Of a stretch of 64,000 nucleotides of DNA, positions 25,505 through 38,000 are shown one piece after another; position 1 is the stretch's first letter; every line of letters begins with the position of its first letter. The notes beneath the pieces were generated by a model. It did not search any database. It was not told the DNA's origin and was given only the letters and a program-made list of their open reading frames with translations. The position numbers were made by a program, and so were the translations under genes. Source of the DNA: Chamaea fasciata (lineage: Eukaryota; Chordata; Aves; Passeriformes; Sylviidae); NCBI GenBank assembly GCA_029207755.1, contig JARCOQ010000003.1, positions 99,408,982 to 99,472,981 on the forward strand. The letters run 5' to 3'.

Positions 25505-25870
25505 CATATTCATAAAACCACCGTGATATCATGTGCAATGAATTCATTAAAGCAAAATGACATTCTCTTGAAGAAGCTCAGACAAGAAATGAAAATTCTT
25601 AATGAGCTGAACCCTTTCAATTGGCCGTGGTGGCTCTGAGCATTACGCCATGGCTGCTGGAGGTCAAGACAGCACAAATGAACTAAAAAGGCTGGAGACC
25701 TGGATTAAATTAATTTTCAAGTGTTAAACTTGTCATTCCATCACAACCCCCTGTCTAACTTTGTTCTCCTGCAAGGTAAAGTTGAAATGCCCAGCATGGT
25801 GGAGTTAAACCGCAGCAAATGTGCCATGATGACATTCTCTAACAAATAAATTGAGAGGGAAGCTTTTAGT
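25505..25870. promoter_or_regulatory. Candidate conserved noncoding element
   Basis: Repeat-free, balanced-composition sequence with many short A/T homeodomain-type cores (for example TTAAATTAATTT near 25707-25717) and no low-complexity runs. Its texture resembles deeply conserved vertebrate noncoding elements, but conservation cannot be seen from a single genome. This is a judgement by appearance only. Confidence 0.15.
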
Positions 25871-27579
25871 GTTGTGTTTATTGAGCTTTTGGGGATGAAG
25901 TTATTTGATTCATCCTAAAATTGTTCTAGCCCTTCATGCTTCTCTAGGATAATCTAACTGAACTGTAAGGATAACTGTGTGACATTTTTTGTCAAGTAGT
26001 TTTGTCAAGTAGCAATACCTCATGCTATTGCAGCTGGCAGTGAAGGAAAGATTAATATATTTTGCTGCATTTTCCCAAGTAGTTCAAAATCCCAGAGGTA
26101 TTTTCAGCTGTTGGTACAGGAGAGGGAGGCACCAAAAGCTGTGGATTTCCCACCTACTATAGTGGAGCCCTTGTGAGGAAGGATGAGGATTGGGTGTGGA
26201 GCAGGAAATAGGTATGGGCCAAGGCTGTCCCTGTGATTGATCCCCAGCTGCACCATTCCTGTTTGCAGCACAAGCCAGATTCTAACACCCCAGGGCACTT
26301 GTACTTCACATCTACCTTTGCTGTCCCCTCTCTTTGTTCCTCTTCCTACAGAGGGAGAAGTGTCTTCTCCTGCTTACCCTCTCTTCCCTTGGGCAGCAGA
26401 GCTCAGTTTTTCTTGCTTCTGCAAGGAGATCTGAGCTGGCCCTGGCCAAGAGCCCAGTTTGCATTTGCACTGCTACGTTTGCTAGGCTTTCACAGTCCTG
26501 TGACCTGTCTGCAAGAGCTGAGCAGTACCAGTGAGCCACATGGTTAATAAGAGCCATTTTTTAGAACTGTATCCACATTTTTCAGGGTTTTCTCACATGA
26601 AGAATTTTTCCAAAGCCATATGAAAAAAATCCTGTCTGATAGGATTATGCTCAGGGCCTATTCAAAGAGTCAGTTCTTTAGTGTATGATTCTTCTCCATA
26701 CAGGACAGAGTAAAAAATATTCACAATTTTTCAGAGGCAATTCAATTTGGAGAAAGACTTTAATGGCAAATGTAAAAATACCTCTTAAAATGTTTGTGGC
26801 TTTTTTTGTCCAAAGACCTTAATCTTTTCCCATCCAGTAAAGAATGTTTCTGTTTGCAGCTTTTGAAAACCAAAATCTTGTTGATTTCTTTTTATAACCA
26901 ATTGTATGTCTGATATGTCAATAATGTAAAAAATTCTAGGGAGCTCTCTGTATTTATGTCACCATAGTACCAGTAGTCCTGGAAGGGGCTGGGAACTTTT
27001 ACAATATGTGCTGTACACTTGGAGTCCTCAAAAAGGATCTATTGTGCAGCTTGATTCTCTTTCATTGAAACCCACTTTTCTGTTGTATGTCTTCCACAAT
27101 GAGAAAAGATGAGATACTGAGACAGCTGTCATCAAGCAATTAGTGAAAGCCAGTCTTAAATCACCAGCCAAAGGCTTATCTTTTCTAGCTACAGTAAGAT
27201 AAAACCAATAGGATCTTGTTTCTGTTAGGATTGTAGGTAGAGATTGGATGGTATATTGAAGATAGCTAACACAATATCTTTATCTGAGAATTTTTGTTGC
27301 TAGCCTCTTCTTGTGGTATTACTAAAACCTTTTCATTTGGATTAATTCAGTCTGTGTTTAACTTTGTCTTATATACTTAAGTAACAAGCTGAGCAGAACG
27401 TTTGTTACCTTGGGCAACCCAGAACTAACTGACAATAATTTGGGGTTTTTTCATGAGCATTTTGTTCCTAAACAGAGCTAAACAAACAATTAGCAGCAAG
27501 CAATTCATCAATTTAATTTAATTTTCTATTTTCATCTTCCTTTTTTACAGGTTTAGACCCAATTCTCAGTTGATACGAA

Positions 27580-27613
27580 CTGCTGTTATGCTGCTACTGC
27601 TGCTGCTGTTGCC
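27580..27613. repeat. Interrupted CTG trinucleotide repeat
   Basis: About eight CTG-type triplets interrupted by TTATG and CTA. A pyrimidine-rich run ending in ACAG stands about 30 bases upstream, which superficially looks like a splice acceptor. The frame after it is not recognisably coding. Confidence 0.7.
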
Positions 27614-29279
27614 ATACAGAGTTAGCTCATCTAGACTAGACATTCTGTCTTTCACTAAGATGTGAATTACCTTTAAAATTTTGCTATCCACAAAAGCAGG
27701 AATTTGTACCTTTAGCTGGTTAGGACCTAGTCCTTGCATTAATGATTTTGAGCTTTGGCTGTTCTTTATTTATCCAGGGTGCTTGTGGATGTTCACCTAA
27801 AACACACACCTTTGTTTCTGGTCCTGGCTGAATCTCTGTGGCTGACACCTCTGGTGTAAGTCGTGGTACATGCATGTTTTTTGCTTGTATGAGTGTGCAT
27901 ATGAGAGTCTGATAACCATTGGATAACTTTCATGCCACCACCGTCTCACTTGCAATAATTTTTATGGAAAAATAGACACATATTGCAGAAAAAACAGGAT
28001 GCCTGCATGCACATTCAGTCACTATATTCATTAGCCCCAGCACATTTGTTTGCACGCAGAAACTAGGGGAGCACCAGAGTATGGACCATGCCAGGTCATA
28101 CCCAGCTCAGTCCAATCACCTGAGGTCCTCAAGGTCTCACACTCTGCTGCTGGTTTCATCTTGTAACCTACAAAGGTCACTTTTTTAAAGGTGAAAGAGC
28201 CTTGACTATGGCCTTACTTCTCCTACAAAACTGCTGTGTCATCAGGGAAATTTTATGTTCATCTTCTCTTGATGAGATGACAAGCCCAATTCTCCATCAC
28301 ACCACAAAAGTCTACTGCTCAGTTCTTGTCTGAAGAACACTTTCAGAGCTTTTACATGATGATGTTGAGCAGTGAAACGTGTAGCTGCTGGTATGAGACA
28401 AATCTGTTCTTGCCAGTGAGACAAATTTATTCCTAGAGACCTGGAGCTGCTATCTTTAGAAGTCTTTTCTGAAATAATCCTGCATTTCTCTTATTGTTTA
28501 GTAGTTATCCCTTTCTTTCTTTGATTTTTGACCAGATGAGCCTGGACTCTGGACCAGTCTGTTTAAATTTGTCTTTTATTTGGTATTTTCTCTTTTCTTC
28601 AGTACACCAGCTACTGGGATATACTTGCTTAACAAGACACAAAGAAGTGAAACAGGGGAGAAAATCTAAACTGAAGTTCAAATGTTCATCTAGCTCCTAT
28701 TTAATGAAGAAAAAAACCCCTGTATTACCTAAAATGTCCACAACTCTTTCAGAACTGTCAGTTATTCACTATTTACATAGGACTTAATGACACAATTTAT
28801 TAATCAATAGTGATATCCATGGCAACCTTGGCATAACAGAGCTTGATATCTTGTGGGAACACGGCTGAAGAAACACTTACTCTTAATCTTCAATACACAG
28901 TTCTTTTGTGCCAGGTTTCAGAGGAAGGTAAATTTACCATTTTGTGTCTTAATCCTTCCCTTAAAGAATAAATCTGCTTTTGGTCAGCATGCCTTTCATT
29001 TCCTTTCTCTTTTAACACCTGCAGCGTGTGGTACAAGTAAAATGCTACCAAGGGACCAGGAGAGGAATGATGCAAAGTGCAGTGGCATCAGGTTGCATTT
29101 GTATCCCTATATCTGCACCTGTATCTCCAGAACTTTATATTGAAATCTGTAGGATGGACTGCTCAGATGCCATTTATTTGGCCAGGAGTATATCACTGAC
29201 TGAAATATATTTTTACCTACCTTTGACAGTGGTTTTTTTGTTGTTGTTGCACAAGAGTACTAAACCTCTTTTTCCTCGT

Positions 29280-29990
29280 ATTCCTGCACTTTGGTCACAA
29301 CAACCTCATGCATTGCTATGAGCTGTTGAAAGAGTGGCTGGAAAGCTGCCTGATGGAAAAGAACCTGGGGGTGCCAGCTGAACACGAGTCAGTGTGTGCC
29401 CAGGTGGCCAACAAGGTCAGTGGCATCCTGGCCAGCAGGACCAGAGTGGTCACCCCCTGTGCTCAGTGCTGGTGAGGCTGCAGGTCCAGTCCTGTGTCCA
29501 GTTCTGGGCCCTCCACTGAAAGAAAGACATTGAGGGGCTGGAGTGAGTCCAGAGAAGGGCAACAGAGCTGGTGAAGGACATAGAGAGTGAGTTGTATGAG
29601 GAGTGGCTGAGGGAGCTGGGGATGTTTATCCTGGAGAAAAAGGAGTCTGAGGGAGGCCTTATCACTCTGTGCAACTAGCTGAAAGGAAGCTGTAGACAGG
29701 TGGGAGTCAACCTCTTCTCCCAGACAACCAGGAATAGGACAAGAGAAAATGGCCTCAAGATGCACCAGGGAAGGTCCAGGCTGGAAATCAAGAATTTCTT
29801 CCCATTTGTTAAGCATTGAAACAGGCTGTCCAGGGAGATGGTGGAGTCACCATCTCTGGAAGTATTCAAGAAGCAACTGGACATGGCACTTAGCGCTATT
29901 GTTTAGTTGGCATGATGGCATTCGGTCTGAGGTTGGAATCAATGATCTTGGGGGTCTTTTCCAACCTTAATGATTCTATGATTCTATTCT
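29280..29990 (+). mobile_element. CR1 retrotransposon, 5'-truncated copy
   Basis: This is the longest contiguous CR1 in the window, about 0.7 kb. It runs from the late reverse-transcriptase ORF to the 3' terminus. One frame is kept from about 29463 to the natural stop TAG at 29904-29906. It includes SVLVRLQVQSCVQFWALH, VQRRATELVK, LREL, RTRENGLKMHQGRSRLEI and SLEVFKKQLDMAL. In-frame stops at 29517, 29544, 29676 and 29817 break it. After the ORF comes the 3' tail with GATGATCTT-like and CTTTTCCAACCT segments, ending with octamers ATTCTATG (29973-29980) and ATTCTATT (29981-29988). It is 5'-truncated and inactive. The subfamily is not assigned. Confidence 0.92.
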
Positions 29991-30439
29991 AATTTCTATT
30001 GCTGTTATTTAATTGCAAAATAATGAAGGTTTTTCTCTAATTGTTTCTGGTCCTCCGATCAAATGTCATCACCTGGTTCTGTTTCAGCCCTAATTTTATT
30101 AATGTGCTGGTGGAATTTTAGATAGATTGCCAAGCCTTGATTTTCTTTGCAATAGTCTTTCTGCTTAGTCCTTATGGCATTTGTACTTGAACATTTTATT
30201 GTTCTATTTTTAGTTAGAATTTCAGCCAATTTCCTGGTATTAAACTGATAGTCTGGCACAAACTCTAAGGGAGATCCTTACAGACCTGCTGATAGGTATG
30301 ATTAAGGCTGGCTGAAAATTTTCCATTGAAACTCTCAGTTAATGAAAACAGGTTCATGACTCAGAGACAAGTGTTGAGGTTTATTTTTGCCTCAGAAGTT
30401 TTCATTGAATGAAAAACAAATGCCAGTAGAGCCATTTCA
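29991..30439. other. Spacer between two CR1 copies
   Basis: About 450 bases of unique, AT-rich sequence. No repeat, gene or site was recognised in it. Confidence 0.55.
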
Positions 30440-30600
30440 GAAAAGTTGTGGTACCCCATCCCCAGAAATGTTCAAGAGCAGGATCAATGAGGCTTTGAGC
30501 AACCTGATCTAGTGAGGGACATCTGGGACTATGGCAGGAGGGTTGGAACTAGTTGATTTATAAGATTCCTTTCAACCCAAGCCTTCCTATGATTCTATGA
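30440..30600 (+). mobile_element. CR1 3'-end fragment
   Basis: The plus strand carries the end of the CR1 ORF (GAAATGTTCAAGAGCAGG and GAGCAACCTGATCTAGTGAG) and the 3' tail (GGGTTGGAACTAGTTGAT, then CCTTTCAACCCAAGCC). It ends with the octamer ATTCTATG at 30592-30599. It is severely 5'-truncated, and the left edge is approximate. It has the same orientation as the copy at 29280-29990 but a different 3' tail (TTCAACCCAAGCC against TTCCAACCTTAA), so it is a separate insertion, probably of another subfamily. Confidence 0.88.
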
Positions 30601-33600
30601 TTTACATTGGTGAGTAGCATCCCCCATGGAATCTCATTTTCTTTTTTTTCTCCAGTAAGATGCAACCAGCTGATACAGGTAAAATTGCCTGAATAGATGA
30701 AGATATCAAATAACATATATCTGAACTCTCAAAGCAGAAGAAATTGTAAAATGGGTTTAAAAATATTCTTTCTCACAAATGGAGTGCACTGTGTAATCTG
30801 TTACATCTGCAGCTGGGCTTGAATGGAGTCAAAACATGTCTGTGAATAATAAAGCAGCTATAATCCCAAGTACATCTTTACAACTCCACAGGTCTGGTAT
30901 GGGAGGTTTTGTGATGTAAAATAAGCTTTCAGAAATGGAGATCAGGGAGAAAATTCAATTCTGCATTAATTGCTGCAGCATCTCCTTTCAGGATCTGGAT
31001 GCTGAAAATAACCCCTAGGAAGTAGCTGGAGGGAGCTGGAAGTTTGATCCCTCATGGAAATTATCTCTGTTTGTGGACTAATATTTGTGCAGAGTTGGAT
31101 ACCCACCTTCCACCAGCCTGCTGTCACGTGACATCTTTTTCTCTTTTCCTATCAGCTTAGGACAAATGGTAAAAAATATTAATAGCAGAAGGATAAGCCT
31201 TAGGTGTCTAATGAACATTCCATGGTCACAAGTAAAAATGCATATCCCAGCCCTGGAGGTGAAATGTATATCCCAGCCCTGGAGGTGAATAAAATAAGCA
31301 TCTTGCAAGCCAGTTATTGCAAGGGAAGCTGTGCCTAATGTCCTGTAACTCGAGGAATGTACAGGCCCTAGCTTCTCCCTGGGTGTAAGGAGAGTGAAAT
31401 TCCTGTAAGTGTAATATACAGCTCTGCAATGGGAACTACAGCATCTCTGTATGGTCAGTTCTTACACAGGTGATCTGCAAGTAAAAATTTTAAAGAATTA
31501 AATGTAATTATTTCCTCTCTATTTAATATTTGCTGTTTCCAATGTTCCCCTGTCTATAGGACACTAATGGACTAATAGAAGATAAGCCATTATGGAACAT
31601 GGATCAAAAATATCTCTGGACATATGCTCAAATTATATTTGAAAAGAATAAACCAGAAAATTAGGTATACTGATCACAGAATTGATTAAAGAGATGTCAT
31701 TAATTTTTCAAAAATAGCGGCTTCCAAAAATGCAAGGTTTGTCTGCAAGGTTCTCATTATGACATGATGAAGGAAGAATCCTGAAGATCTCAGCAGGAAC
31801 TTCAGCAGCAACTGAACATAATCCTGTAGTAGAAGAGTTTCCAAGAACAAAACTCTGATTTTCCATCTGAGTGTTTGGGAAACCAACTACTTTCAAGTGT
31901 CTGCTGTGTCTTTTAAGAAATGTCCTGTTCCCATTCCGACATTGACTTCAGAGGTATTTAGACTCCTAGAGCCTTTGAAATCCTACTAGGTACCTTTGAA
32001 AACCTGTGTTTATTCATAATCATTCATGACAACTGTTGATTTAACTCAGTGCTTGCTGCAGCTGAAGGCACATTTCCTACTCCCTTTCAGAAAATTAGGC
32101 CAGTGCTTTAAGCATTCTGGAAAGATCAGGGTTTCCTTTGTTCGAATATACCTCCAAGATTAGTGCCCAAAAATGCATTGACATATAACATCAACACCTG
32201 AATTCAGCTCTGTTGGGAATGCAAATACATTCACCAAGATAGAGCTATGTGGTTTTATTGACTTTTCCAAGAAAGCACAAATTTGAGGGGGGCGGGGGGA
32301 GGGAATCATCTGTTTAATTTCTTTAATTTTTAGAAAATCTAGAAAGCTTAACTTTTCAGCTTGCAGCCCCCTCACATAGCAGTGATACCTACCAGATGAA
32401 CAGAGATGAAGTGACGCTTGTTATACAAATTTAAAAATGTGGGTTAAACAAATGTTTAGTAGAAACAGTGAAATACTAAAGAAAAAGAATCATAAAGCTC
32501 AACTGATACAAAAACCTAGAGGCACAATGATGCTCTTTTTTCAAAGGCACGAAAGGTGAAGTGGTTTCATGCTATATGAAGAAGAAATAGAAAGTTCTCT
32601 TGAGGTACCAGTATCATGGATCAGATTTCTATATTACGTTATTTAACCTTCAAATGTTGTTCAGAGCTTCATCTAAGTACTGCATGTTTGAGAAATTGGT
32701 ATCTGTTGGCTCTTCTCGACTGTGAGGGATGATCTCCAAGGTGATATTTAATTATAACACCAGCTATCACCATGATCTCTCAGTGTTGGCTGAGCCTTTC
32801 TTAAGTTTTATCTGTAGATAAAGCATGGTATAGTAGAACTTGCATTAATTTTTTCCTTTGCTCTGAGTCTTTTCCTTGGTGTGTATGTTGTCTGTGAAAA
32901 CATTGGTAGTTTCCACGTTCTCTGTACAAGAAATATTGAATGTGTAGGCAATGGCAAAATGCTCACTGATTTTGATAGGGTCAGGATTTCTCCTGAGAAA
33001 TCCCAGCCCCAATGAATTTTAGATGAATGGTTTGTTTCCAGCCACCAAATGCAAACTGGAAGTCATCTGTCCTCTTAAAGTGAGTCTTATTGCCTCCTGG
33101 TTCCAAATTAGTTTTTGGTGTTAGGCAAACATCCTCCCTTCATGCAATCCTTCAAACAATGAGCTTTCCTGACATCTGAAAGCTTAGAGGGATATATACG
33201 TGAGACATAGAAACTATGGTGGAAAAAAACGGGTTGGGGGGAGGAAAGAAAAGGTGTCCTGTTTACAGATGTGTGTGTTTGGTGGCTGCCTGACTTAGCT
33301 ATTGTGCCATGTGTGATTTTGGTAGTGCATCACATCACTGGCTTGGCAGAAAGTAAATTACTGCTGTCACATATGAGGTCTGATAGAAATACACAGGTGG
33401 CCCCAGCTTGCCTGGGGACTTCAGTGAGAAGGCCCAACCGGACAGGTCTGTTTGCCAGCAGATGTGAAATGCAGAAATGCCCTCAAGTCTTGGAGACGTT
33501 AATGGTAGGAGATGCCCTCAGCAGGGACCTGTGTCTTGTGATCTGATGTGGAAAGAGCCCACAGTGCCAGACACCAGATACCTGTCCCAGCAGCACTGCT

Positions 33601-34629
33601 ACCCAAATCCTAACCATGAGAGAATTGGGGCTGAGGAGAATCCCTCCAAGTGGAGGGGCCATTTGGGAGGTAAAGTGATACTGTGCATGCTGGCTCCTCC
33701 AGCTGCCTGTCTGTGCTGTGAGCAAAGCATTTGAAATTATGAAGTCCTATTAAATACAAACAGGGACGTGTTTTATTCCTAAGAGTGTTTTATTCTTTTA
33801 ATTTTTAGCATTTTCCTTGAGCCTTAAAATATTTGTCTTTATTCTCTCCTACCATTTCCCCCACTTGTCTGATACTATACAGCAAGGAGAATCCAACTAA
33901 AATATCAAAGTTTGGGTGCTTATTTTCTGCTGTGGATGACACCCCCAGGTGATGGCTTCTTAGGAAACAATATATGTCCTCTTAGGAGGAAATATATTCT
34001 GCCAGTCATTGGAAAGTCAGTGTTGGAGCTTATGCTGACAGGTGCTGGCTCTTGGAAGGGAGCAGATGGCAGAGAGACACCCAGCAAATCTAATTAAACT
34101 ATGAGGCATCACATTAACTATGAAGAAAATGTACTTAAGTCCAGTCCTGTCACACTTGGAAGAAGTTCTGTCAGGGTTGCTTGGGGCTTTGGGAAAAAAT
34201 TGTATGTTGTTATTATTATTTATTTTATTAGGTGTGTTGACAAGGAGGTTAGCCTCTCCAATACACACTCATCTATACCACCTCCTCTTCGGGGTGGAAA
34301 GTCCTATCATTGGCAGCTGATAGGACTTCAGGAGGAACCAATGTGAAGAGTAAAGGAGGCAGGAAAAACAAGATGCTGAACTATGGCCTACAGAATAGGA
34401 GGATGCCTCCTGCAATAACCCATGGTTTAACTTCATCCTCTGATGATTTTCTTTTCTTCCTAGTCTTTTCTTTGCAAATAGAGGAGGTCAAGAGGTTACT
34501 GTCTCTGTTCTCCTTTCTCTGCAATATGAATACAAGAGATTCAAAATGTTTAAAAGTCTCATTTTCCAAGTGAATTCTTGGGAAATGCTAATTATTGCAT
34601 AGTAAAAAGGGTTAGAACACATTACAGGA
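30601..34629. other. Unique noncoding sequence, nothing recognised
   Basis: No gene or interspersed repeat was recognised. Open frames are 91 codons or shorter. A 26-bp tandem duplication is present at 31239-31290 and a short G-rich run near 32285-32302. The 33.27-33.73 kb part has overlapping short frames on both strands with no domain resemblance. Confidence 0.5.
31239..31290. repeat. 26-bp tandem duplication, two copies
   Basis: Two adjacent 26-bp units differ at only two positions and share the core TATCCCAGCCCTGGAGGTGA. High identity suggests a fairly recent local duplication. Each unit contains the imperfect inverted motif CCAGCCCTGG. Confidence 0.9.
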
Positions 34630-35045
34630 TTTTTTTTTTCTCTCAGAAAATATCTTGTTTTTATTGAAACAATATTTCTTTGAAGCTGCAAACCATTAGG
34701 CATTGTATACAGATAGTACACAGATATTGTGCTCACAACCAAAACACAATCATTAAAACACCACTTTCAAAACAAAGCTGGAAACTTTTTGTTTAAAAAC
34801 CATTAGGATCACTCATATGCACAGATACCAATTCACTAAGTGGTAGGATAATGAACAATCTAAGGCATACACTAAAGTGCAGATAATGAGACTCCTACTT
34901 ATTCACATTTCATTAGCAGTATAAAGGATCTAAATCAGCTCTGTTGCTACTCATTTCATAAAGCATTGTCATCACTTTCATTTAAAAATACTGATCTTAG
35001 TTCTCTATAATTACTGTATAAAAGCCTGAGATATTGTTTCCAACA
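34630..35045 (-). other. Possible 3' end of a minus-strand transcript
   Basis: Read on the minus strand, AT-rich sequence from about 35045 downward leads to AATAAA (34665-34660). Twenty bases later comes an uninterrupted A10 (34639-34630). That spacing matches a cleavage and polyadenylation site, or a retrocopied mRNA end. The upstream 400 bases contain no repeat and look like 3'-UTR sequence (TTTTAAA and TGTA-type elements, no long frame). No coding exon was identified upstream on that strand, and birds have few processed retrocopies. Chance is a serious alternative, because AATAAA and short A-runs are common in AT-rich DNA. Confidence 0.22.
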
Positions 35046-38000
35046 GATCAGGTTTACTTTCCTGAACAAAAATGGGTATGGGCATCATAATGAGCTTCGT
35101 ATCAGCTAGTCAGGTTTATTCACCCCTACAATGGCTCATCTTACTCTGGAAATAAAGGGACCTCTGGCTGACCTTTTGTTTCAGAGTTCATGGGCTGGGA
35201 GCCTCTTTTAAAGCATAGTTGGCCTCTGCTTTGGAGCTAGAGCAGCTGTTCCCTTCAGACAAAATACACCCATTGAGATAAAATACTCCATGAGCAAAGG
35301 TTTCCTGGGGACTGGAAACCCCATAAAATGCTGAGGGTGTGAGGAAGAGGAAGCCTTTACCTCCCTGGACCCTGCTGCAGAACCAGGAGGTTGCCCCTCT
35401 GTTGCAACACCTCAGTGCTCATTGCTGCAGCTGCAGGGAGCAAAGGTTACCCAGTACTTGTATCCTGGTGTTGGACAATTATACTGACCCTGTCCTGACT
35501 GGTTTCTACCATGAAGATGGTTGGTTTGCCCCGGTCGTTTGATATTGCTAGCTCTATTGCCTTTCTCCTCCTTAAGACACTTTAATACCTACATTAAAGT
35601 TACATTACTGTTTTTTTCCTTCATCAAACCCATAGTTCTCAAATATTTTGAGTATAAAAAGCTTGAGCAGATTATTCTGAATGCTGCCAACTTAACATTT
35701 AATATCTTTTATACTCTTTTCTACTAAACGTGCACTATTTAAAAGAAAGATAGCGCTTGCTTATTTTCAGAGAGCATGATTGATAGTCAATTAATGTTTG
35801 GTTCACTGGTACACCTCATCCTGAACCTGCAGCTCATCCTAGACAGGAGTTACTAAGCTTCACTGCATATGTGTGAGAAATATTCTTGAAGTGTAATCAC
35901 TTCACATAAAGGTTGCTCCAAGTAGTGGGTGAAGGATTGAATTGCCAATAGTCTCCCAGCAGAAATGTGGGCAAGACAGGCAGAAGACACTGCCCTAGGT
36001 GTTCTTTGAAACTCTGCGTGGCCTATTGCTCTGAAAATATAGCACATTACTTTTATTTAAAACCAGTGAATGGATCAATAGAACAATGCTGCAGGAAGAT
36101 TAATTTTGGATCACAGTCGTTCTTGGAAAATATTCATCATGACTGAATAATTGCTTCACAGTACAAAATAAAAGGGACAATCTTGGTTATTTGAGCATAT
36201 TCTTATTATGTAACAATCACTTTATTTAGCAATAGAGTATTATTTTTAAAACCATGTTACTAAGAAATAGAGCATTTTGGGGTTTAGTAGCAATCTTTGA
36301 AAGCAGAAAAAGTTTTTTTCTCGACAGTACCAGCAATCCATTTATTTATTAGTTGACACATTTTTCTTCTTGTTTTTAAGGTTTTGTTTATTTATTTATT
36401 CATTCAGTTTTCATTGGATTAAGGGGTTTACATATTTGTGACATGATTTCATTCAAAATTCATTGATGTGTCACTGTGATGAGTAGAGCAAGAAAATATT
36501 TGGGTCATGGGCCCCCCATGCTACACATAGAAGTCCATAGGCTTCATTGGCACCACCAGGACTGATACCAGTTTGATAATCTGGTGGCTTCAGTCAAAGA
36601 AGTTTTCGTAGAAATTCTGTTGACTCATAAAAATACAGCTGCTATGCGTGAAACTGATAATCAGAGTCCTGCTTATTAAAAAAAAAAAAAAAAAACAAAC
36701 AAAAAAACCCCAAAAACAACAACAAAAAAATTCTCTGTATTTTTAGAGAGATGAGCCTGCATGAGCGTTTTAAAATCTTCTATAAGCCCATGTTTTGTTT
36801 CTTGAAAAAATGAATTCAAATATTTCTAAGTGCTTTATTAAGGAAGAAAAGACAGGAACTCTTCCTCCTGTGTTTTGCAACTTAACCCTGTAAACCTGTG
36901 AAAAAAAAGGGTCCAAAATGCAACTGGATCTACATGGAAGACTTCCCAAAATGCTGTAGTTAGTAGGCTTTTTCTGATATTCCTATCTTCTATGTCAAAT
37001 TTTAATCAAGAAACAGAGTCTGCATCCAATTAAATGATAAAAAGGTGGGTTGATTTTTGCAATGCTGTTCCACTGAGTTTGATACACTAATGGTTCTCTG
37101 AGCAGTCTCCAAATGTGGCACAGTGTTTTCTGTTCCAAGCTGAAGGCTAATCAGGCTGTTGGGGAAGCAGTAGGAGCTCCCCAAGGCTGATCACTCCTGA
37201 TCCCCCTCCCTGCAGGCTGTGGTGGCTTTCAGCCCTCCTATTCAAGCCCAGATCTTCACTGATTTTTGGCACCCCAGGACTCTGTACTGCCAATCAGTAC
37301 AAAGGTTGGGATCTCACTGACTTGTTCAGGTGTGCCCTGGCTTTGTGCAGGTTATATCTGTCCTGAGAAGTGATGTGAGAGCTGATAGGAGTGGTTTGTG
37401 CTGCAAGTGATGGTGATGACCCTGGGTCCACAACAAGTGCGTTTCAACGCCTATGAGGCACCTCTGTCCTGGTCCTGTGCACTGATGCCTCTTAGAGTAT
37501 AGTAAGTGGAGACAGCTGTGAGATAACTCCTTTCAAGACTGCACTCATGATCCAAACTAAAATATTACAGCTAAATGCACTGATACAGGCAGAAATATCA
37601 AGAGAGAAAATAATGGTAAAACATCCTGGTAAGTGGCCCCAGAATTTCACTGCGGATTGTCTTGAGAAGAAAACAAGCCCAGGGACATAACAGGGAGTGA
37701 ATGAAAGCCAAGTGAAATTTATGAGAGGTAAATGGTTAATAACAGCAAAATCCCAGAGATAAGTTCTCAGGGATTTAATTTTTAATTACATTTTTTTGTT
37801 ATAAAATAGGTGTTTAGAAGAAATTCAAATTGACAGAATAGAAAGAAGATTATTTGAAAAGTTTAATTTCCCCATATTCTTCTGCTAAGCAAAAGCACAA
37901 CAAAAGGAGGAGAGATTAAACCCTTAGGTTTTGTTTCTAAAAGCAAACTGCATTTGGACAATAGATTCTATCAGTACCATTTTCATATGAGCTAATGTAA

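Larger units (their letters stand above)
23842..29279. other. Unique noncoding sequence, nothing recognised
   Basis: No gene or further interspersed repeat was recognised. A 13-bp exact tandem duplication (TTTTGTCAAGTAG) occurs at 25987-26012 and an interrupted CTG run at 27580-27613. Open frames of up to 104 codons near 26.2-26.5 kb overlap on both strands and have no domain. The 25505-25870 stretch is listed separately as a possible conserved element. Confidence 0.5.

Noticed and set aside
27541..27613. Pyrimidine run ending in ACAG followed by CTG repeats, looking like a splice acceptor and exon
   Set aside because: The following frames are closed quickly or are low complexity, and no donor or coding resemblance was found.
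36678..36730. A18 tract as a retroposon tail
   Set aside because: No AATAAA at a suitable distance, no recognisable retroposed body and no flanking duplication; simple sequence is the simplest reading.
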